Both the position numbers and the translations under genes were made by a program. The notes beneath the pieces are model-generated. The model saw nothing but the letters and a program-made list of their open reading frames with translations. It searched no databases and was not told the DNA's origin. A DNA stretch of 64,000 bases from Pezicula radicicola (lineage: Eukaryota; Ascomycota; Leotiomycetes; Helotiales; Dermateaceae), in the NCBI GenBank assembly GCA_003008705.1, contig PDUO01000016.1, positions 497,975 through 561,974 of the forward strand. The letters run 5' to 3'. Below are positions 57,773 to 64,000 of this stretch, one piece after another (positions within the stretch are counted from its first letter, which is position 1; every line of letters begins with the position of its first letter).

Positions 57773-59270
57773 TCAGGTAATTATGGCCACTTTGGCCTTT
57801 ATAAGAGGGCGAGGTTGAGAAGATGGATGTCGAGGTCGAGGAGATGGATGATGAGGTTCGGGAGATAATTTGAGGATGCGAAGGTCTCGAACCTCCGACG
57901 GTGACTTGCTGTTTCCTTGGCGCTTGATGATCTTTATCTTGTTGGCCTTACGAGTAGGTTGTCTCGTGGCCTTCTCCGTAGGGGGTTGAGCAATCTCAAC
58001 CGATTGAATGGGAGCTTCCTCAACAACTGATGGGCGTGGTTGCTCGGTGTCAACCTTTGCCATGGAAGTTTCCTTCTTGGCCTTCCGCGACGCCTTCGCG
58101 GCTTTGATCTTACGATTTTGTCTTCTATTTGGGCCCACAGGCTCGTCATCATCGTCATCGTCATCTGGTTCTATGCTCTTTTGTCTCTTAGCAGGACTGT
58201 TTTGCTGGTCATCGTCACCGTCCAACTCTCTCTCGATGCTGGAACGGCCGGAGGAGGTGCTTAGAATCTCGCTGTCTATTGACGAATTAGTACACTGCTT
58301 TTCTCAATAGCAAGAGTAAGGGTCATGAAACGTGCTCTTAGAGCTGTGAGACAGTGTTCCAGTGGCATGAGAACAGAGAAATATGTTGCTTACAGAGAGT
58401 GTTATAGGCTGCGTCGAGGTCTCCCTTGCAGTCAAAGATAGCTTGCTTGACCTTGCTATCTTCGACATACGAGGGGACCATTGACTTGATAATTTGGATC
58501 TGCTTATCAACATCATCGTTGAAGCAGGTAGCCTCAATATTGGCTTCTTCGTCCGGTGATGTGGCCTTCAATTCGATCATAGGGAGACCCGTGAATGGAC
58601 CATTCACACTACGAATTGAGGAATAATGCTCATGTAGAGAGCCCTACGCATGTTAATTAGTAAAAGTGTCAACGATTGTGAAGAAGGTTACTTACGTGGT
58701 AAGCGATGTAAACGCAAGGGCGATCAGTAAGAGTGTCCGAGCCTGCCGGAGTCACCAAGTCTCCTTTTCCGTCTTTCGTATAAAGCTTGACGTCCATTCC
58801 AAATGCTTTGGCAAAGGCTGTGATTTCGAGCTGTGTGCCCCATTCTCTGTTTCGTGCCATCTTCTCCAGATAGCTCTTCCATGCCTGCTCGCGCTCAGAT
58901 ATACTTGGCTCTCTAATCTCTACTGGGCCAGAAGGAGCAGCAGTGGTTTTGCGCTTCGGCGCTCTGCGGATAGGTCCCACGACTTGTAAAAAGCCCATAA
59001 AATCTGCTGGATGTGTACGCATGTATTCGATAACCTTGCCGCGAATTTCAGGGTATGCTTCCATATCACCGAGAACTTGGTCAGCAAGCGCTCTAAAAAG
59101 GCAGTTGCCTGTATAAAAGTTAGCCAATTGGTTTCTACTTATCAAAGCGCGCAGGATTTGAGAATTTTTGTTGACTTACCATCGCCTTTGGTTTCCATAA
59201 TCTGAAGGCCGAGGCCTTGTAGTTGTGCAAACCCCTCGGGAGGAGAAATTCTTGCCGAGCGACGAACCAT
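57773..59270 (-). CDS. OTU-domain deubiquitinase with UBA-like segment (OTUD3-type)
   Basis: Exons 59270-59180, 59108-58696, 58643-58394 and 58275-57773 give 418 residues. The OTU cysteine-protease core removes ubiquitin from proteins. The catalytic motif KGDGNCLFRALADQ gives Asp30 and Cys33, and the catalytic His is His174 in SLHEHYSSIRSVNG, completed across the second intron. A UBA-like helical segment lies near residues 200-250 (VDKQIQIIKSMVPSYVEDSKVKQAIFDCKGDLDAAYNTL). The tail is basic and acidic, with KRQK and a run of Asp residues, and is probably disordered and nuclear. The domain order OTU then UBA matches human OTUD3. The first exon is short (30 codons plus one base), and all four exons join in phase. 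Confidence 0.93.
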
Positions 59271-61102
59271 CGTGATGGAATTTAGATTGCGGGCGCAAGA
59301 CTTAGTATGTGAAATAAGTCTAAGTAGTATTGTTTTTGTGTTGATGGTAGAGCGCGTGCACTACTTGGTGGTGTTGCGAAATAAGGGCTTCAAAGTAATT
59401 TTAAATTGAAAAATGTGGTGATGGTAATGGAGAAAAGGAGCAAGGAGTAAGGAGAGGAAAAGAAAGTTGGATGGGATGAAATGGGTAAAAAGTAGTGCCT
59501 CGCGACAGGTTTCGCTCGCTGTTGGTACCTATTGTCCTTTGGACTGAATAGGTCAATTTCGGGTAGACAATGCGAATGGAGCTATTGCCAACGGTCGACC
59601 TCAGGTTCAACCGGCGTAGAATGCTGCGATGGTGTTTTTTTGGACAGACAACGTTGATGACCGAATTGTTTAGCTTTAGCTGGCCCTAATCTGGTATAGC
59701 GCGTCCGAGCTTACCTCTTATCGCAAACGGTAGGGCTACGATAAGCGGCTTGGAAGATCAATACTCCGTGACCGCCTGGCAGAAACCCCCGTAGGCCCCG
59801 CTAATCCAGGGGCTCCAACCAATAAGAGAAAACATATTGTCCACCGTTCCATTCTAACTTCACAGCCTGCATTTCATCGCCTAGACCGGCTTACTTTAGT
59901 AGGTGAACTGGTGACTGGTGACTGTAATGATACCTAGGGCTAGGCAACCCGCCTGATCTAGTCAGGACATACGAAATATGACTCTCGAATTGGGAACAAG
60001 CGGCCCGCGGAACAAGGCGAAGCTGGTGCCTTTTTGAGGCGAGTTCAAGAACGAGAGGTGGCTTCAGGCTAACCAAGGCACCTACTTACACATTCACTCT
60101 GCGGTGTTACCAGTCTGTGTCTCAGCCTCTGAGATTGCGTAGGCAACCTGAGTTTGTTGTCTTCGCCTTTGATTACTGTTTAACGGACTTGCGAACCAGA
60201 AATGCATAGCTCTTTTGGGAGCTGCGCATTGTCTTCGATGGGATTTAGAATTGGAAAATGTGTTTTCTTTCTCTCTTTGTGAGTGCTCTATATTATAAGT
60301 AGTTAGAGAGAGACAGCCATGTTTAGTTTACTATTGCTAGGTGGTTAGCATTGTTCATCAGTGGAAGGAAGATGTAGCACTAGGGTCGAGACAATGGCAT
60401 AGGCTCAACACTCGTATAGCTGAGGAAGACTTATCAACCTGTATTCATCTCCTCACAATTGTCTGCTCAGTTTGGATGACGAAGCTCACCAAGGATAAAC
60501 GTCTTACTACAAACTTCAAGCTTCTCGAATCATTTTGATGATTTCGAATGTGATTTGGTAAGTTGCCACGGCAATGAGACTACGACTAGACTTGTTTGGA
60601 CAAGCAGGATATGAAATAAATGATCCTTTCATGGTGTAAAGGAGTGCTTATAAAGCATTCATCCATATCTGATGTGGTACCAAGTCGAGGTCTAACTGAG
60701 CAGGTGCATAACCACGACACGTGACTTCTCCGCATTACGGCAAAACTCGAACCCCATTCTTGCATTCTCAGCTATTCAGAAGTGGAAATCCAATCGGTCG
60801 GTGAGCACAATTGCAGCTAATCCCGCCTGGCTGAGAACGGATGAGCCGCTGGAAAACGGCGAGGTCGTATGACTCGCTCCGGTTCGGTGGCTTCAACAAT
60901 CTGATATAAGGTGACTTGGGCCGAGCAGCTTGAAAGACACCCCAATACATTGGCCTTTCGTCGCTGTACACAACACAAAAACTGCATCTTTTTATCAATT
61001 GAGCTACGTGAGCCAGGCTTATCTATCCATCATTTGCTTGCCCTTTTTTGTTTGTGTATTGTTTCTCTCTACCTGGTTGTCATCCTCATCTTTACCGCTA
61101 TA
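59271..61102. other. Intergenic region between divergent OTU and oxidase genes
   Basis: 1.8 kb with no supported gene. A CACGTGA core lies at 60717. The last 300 bases form the leader and promoter of the oxidase gene. Confidence 0.55.
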
Positions 61103-62333
61103 ATGCCGAATATCGTGGTTGCTGGGTAAGTCAAGTACTCCAAGACGCATCGCGTGGGAAACTTCTAAAGAACATCTAGAGCTGGCGTGTCTGGTCTTAC
61201 GACGGCACTTGTGCTCTCTAGAAACCCAGCATACAAAGTGACCATCGTTGCAAAACATATGCCTGGGGATTATGATATTGAATATGCATCACCCTGGGCT
61301 GGAGCAAACTACCTGCCGTGAGTTCCACACCCTAGGTTTCTCGTTTGGAATACTGACTTTACCACAGAGTCTCAGATGAGAGTAACAATCGCTGGGAGAA
61401 AGGCACTTGGGCTGAACTTGCTCGACTTGCTAAAGACGTGCCAGAGGCTGGTATTCACTTCCAAAGTACGTTCCGCCCACAAAATGAGTGTGTCCATCCA
61501 TCGCTGACAAGCACCCAGCCGCCGAGGTTCTCAACCGTAAAAAGGATATCGATTCCGCAACAGGACAAGGCTTCAAAGGTCTTTTCTCCCCAGAGCCTTG
61601 GTATAAAGATGTCGTACCCGATTACAAAATCACTCCCAAGGCAAGCCTTCCAGAAGGGTTTGATTCGGGATCAAAATTCACGTCTGTTTGCATTAATACA
61701 GCAATCTATCTTCCATATCTTGTCGGTCAATGCCTAAAAAATGGGGCCGTTCTCAAACGAGCAATTCTCGACCATATCTCTGATGCTGCCAATTTGCATC
61801 ATCTCGGGAAAGCTGATGTGATTGTTAACTGTACCGCTCTTGGTGCCTCAAAGCTCGGTGGTGTTATGGATAAAGAGGTTATTCCAGCGAGAGGCCAGAT
61901 AGTGCTAGTCCGGAATGATCCTGGTGTCATGTTGGCCCTCTCTGGCACCGATGATGGCGATGAAGAGTTCTGCTATACCATGTTGAGAGCCGCAGGAGGT
62001 GGCACAATTCTCGGCGGCTGTTACCAGAAAGGAAACTGGGAATCTCAGCCGGATCCAAATCTGGCTGTGAGAATCATGAAGAGAGCAGTTGCCATATGCC
62101 CTGCACTCACTGGAGGCAGCGGACGTATTGAGGACCTAAGTATTATTCGCCATGGTGTGGGATTGCGTCCTGTGAGATTAAGTGGTGTACGGGTTGAGAA
62201 GGAAAAGATTGGGTCTTCTTGGGTGGTGCATAACTATGGACACGGTGGATATGGATATCAGTCCTCATATGGATGTTCCCAGGGTGCTTTGGAACTTGTA
62301 GATGAAGTACTGGGTCCCAAGTCAAAGTTGTAG
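61103..62333 (+). CDS. DAO: D-amino-acid oxidase, peroxisomal
   Basis: FAD enzyme that oxidises D-amino acids to the keto acid, ammonia and hydrogen peroxide. Exons 61103-61125, 61180-61317, 61368-61465 and 61519-62333 give 357 residues, the usual length. The FAD-binding start [16 protein letters not shown] has the GxGxxG pattern (Gly8, Gly10, Gly13). Other signatures are [42 protein letters not shown] with the active-site Tyr/Arg region [17 protein letters not shown], and [24 protein letters not shown] for cofactor contact. The C-terminus ends SKL, a canonical type 1 peroxisomal signal. The first exon is only 23 nt; its ATG lies 5' of the GxGxxG motif. The third exon splice (AAAGTACGT, then CCCAG) is inferred from the frame. 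Confidence 0.95.
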
Positions 62334-64000
62334 AGTTAGAATATATACGTAATTTTTTGGGTTCTAACCCTTCGTGCTCCTGATTCATTGACATCATAAA
62401 TTTATCTGGGATACAGTAAACATTCTCATGGTCAAACCGGCCTGTCACAACTTAATAGTCCCGGCCAAGTCTCGTAGTGAATATTAGAAACCCATCTTTC
62501 ATTCTGAGGCTTTAAGTAAGGATATAGTCACCGAGAATGCCTTGTAATCCATAGGTGTGTTATTAAAGGTATTTAACGGCATCCGGAAAGTAATAATCCG
62601 AGGCGCTTCGAGCAGATCTACTTTAAGACCCAAATCAAGAAACCACTGTCTAATAGAAGTCAGAGAGCCAAGTAAAAGGACCCGCTAGTGACACTCGACT
62701 CAGCAACTTCAACAATGAAGCCTGCAACGAAGTGGGAACCATAAAACTGTAGGCAAGTCCACAAGACAAAATGCTCCTTTATCTTGCTTTGTTTTTTATT
62801 CTGTTGTCATTTCAGATATCCTTGTCATCTATTAAGACTAGCTTTTGTGTCTGAGATAGACAGGTAGGTAGATATTTCAGATTACCATGGTCGAAGGCAG
62901 AGAAAACTACTAGCACTGTAATACAACAAAGTAACCACCATGTTATTGCTAAGAAGTAACAAGCCACATGCAAAGTATTCTCGTGCAACAAGAGTTCTAT
63001 TAATAGATACGGTTACAAGGCTTTTCAAGCTGAGTAGCTTTAATGTCAAAGAAGTGCTGGCTTTTGAAAATATATGAAGAGCCAAAGTAAACCTGGTGCT
63101 TACCGTATTTTGAAGAAACACTCCTACTTAGCAGTAAATAACAGTGAAAGCTTACCATGAGAATAAGCAATACAAGTTATCTAGAATTACATGATAAATA
63201 CTTCTTAGCTACGAGATATAGCCTAGCATAAACCCTGATCAGTGTAAGAATCAAATGCGTTATCTCAACCAAGAGCTAAGGGCAATAATACAGGATATGC
63301 AGTTTCAAGTAAGACGGGGCCAGAAGAAAGAAAAACAGCTAATATACACGAGCTCACTATGCTCACTATGTACTAGTGAAACGGTACCATGTGAGTGGTT
63401 CCGGACGGAGAAAGTCCATTATTGATGCAGCTATGGGAAAGCGTACGTTGGATTTTCATGTCTGCCATACTACAATGACAGTCTGAGAATACTTTCTCTG
63501 CAACAACTAGGCCCCGCTGCCACCAGTGACGTTCTTGCTGGTTAACTCCTGTCTGTTATTGAGTTTAGGTGCAAGAGAAATTCCCTTCTTTGAAGTCATG
63601 AATTGCACAATCCTTGTTAATCGTCGTCCACTGTCTGCCACCACCTACCTAGTGTGCCTAGCTGGATTTCTATGCATCTCTCAACACGGCTTATGGGAGA
63701 TACATAGTGTATGATTAAGTATTGAAGACCTTTAAGGAACTCATAAGATACGGACTGCTCTAAGGAAGGGGACCCGGGCTGGAGTCTGAAGAATAGCTCT
63801 CCTCGCCGAGCAACGAAACTGCCGCTTTGGCGCAATAAGAGCACCACGACTAGACCGTGGAATCCAGCTTCTTTAGCTCGACCTCCTCCAACTCCTTGTC
63901 TCTCATTTTCAATTGTCGTCAACAACTCTCATCCTCATCTCTCGTCCGTCGACCCTTTCCCTGCCGGAGAACACCTTTCCGTACGTGTCCCTCTCTCACC
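62334..64000. other. Gene-free end region
   Basis: No coding sequence is supported. The final 100 bases are pyrimidine-rich and end with TCCGTACGTG, which could be a splice donor of a leader for a gene that starts outside the window on the + strand. Confidence 0.45.

Overview
The window is nuclear DNA from a filamentous ascomycete (Pezizomycotina). The evidence is short GT-AG introns of about 50-200 nt, several very short first exons, Mdv1, Bbc1 and Mrp51 homologues in their filamentous-fungal forms, and fungal-only families (Zn2Cys6 regulator with middle homology region, 2EXR protein, S/T-stalk membrane protein). Leotiomycetes is my best guess, from general resemblance only. I found no rRNA gene, CRISPR array, intact transposase or convincing tRNA.

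Layout. 1-4155 has no gene. 4156-8841 holds a large disordered fungal protein and thioredoxin, which may have an alternative mitochondrial start. 8842-14692 is an AT-rich, repeat-laden island with a single two-exon 2EXR-type gene. 14693-16602 is a single-pass membrane protein with a Cys-rich ectodomain; its first intron contains a small inverted-repeat element (MITE-like). 17666-25938 is a dense housekeeping block: BBC1 (actin patch), RTR1 (Pol II CTD phosphatase), RPS17 (cytosolic ribosome) and MRP51 (mitochondrial ribosome). 25939-30944 is a 5-kb gene-poor stretch. 30945-45612 holds an unknown fungal protein, a Zn2Cys6 transcription factor, a spartin/senescence-domain protein, two unknown proteins and an aldo-keto reductase. 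46580-59270 holds MDV1, chorismate mutase, BCP1, an SDR-type epimerase, a secreted lactonase-like beta-propeller and an OTU+UBA deubiquitinase. 61103-62333 is a peroxisomal D-amino-acid oxidase ending in SKL.

The genes do not form a pathway or a biosynthetic cluster; most are unrelated core functions. Divergent pairs sharing one upstream region are BBC1/RTR1, Zn2Cys6 factor/spartin-like and MDV1/chorismate mutase. The exon models were assembled by hand from splice consensus, reading-frame continuity and family resemblance. All totals are multiples of three, but none has been tested against transcripts.

The most unusual signals are not genes: (i) two competing 3' splice sites that could switch a mitochondrial presequence on or off in thioredoxin; (ii) a 127-bp element with 19-bp perfect terminal inverted repeats inside an intron, with a decayed relative 7 kb away; (iii) a perfect 34-bp-arm hairpin 245 bp upstream of the aldo-keto reductase; (iv) a dispersed GAGTNAYTCAAGT-like motif family that includes an 18-bp tandem array.
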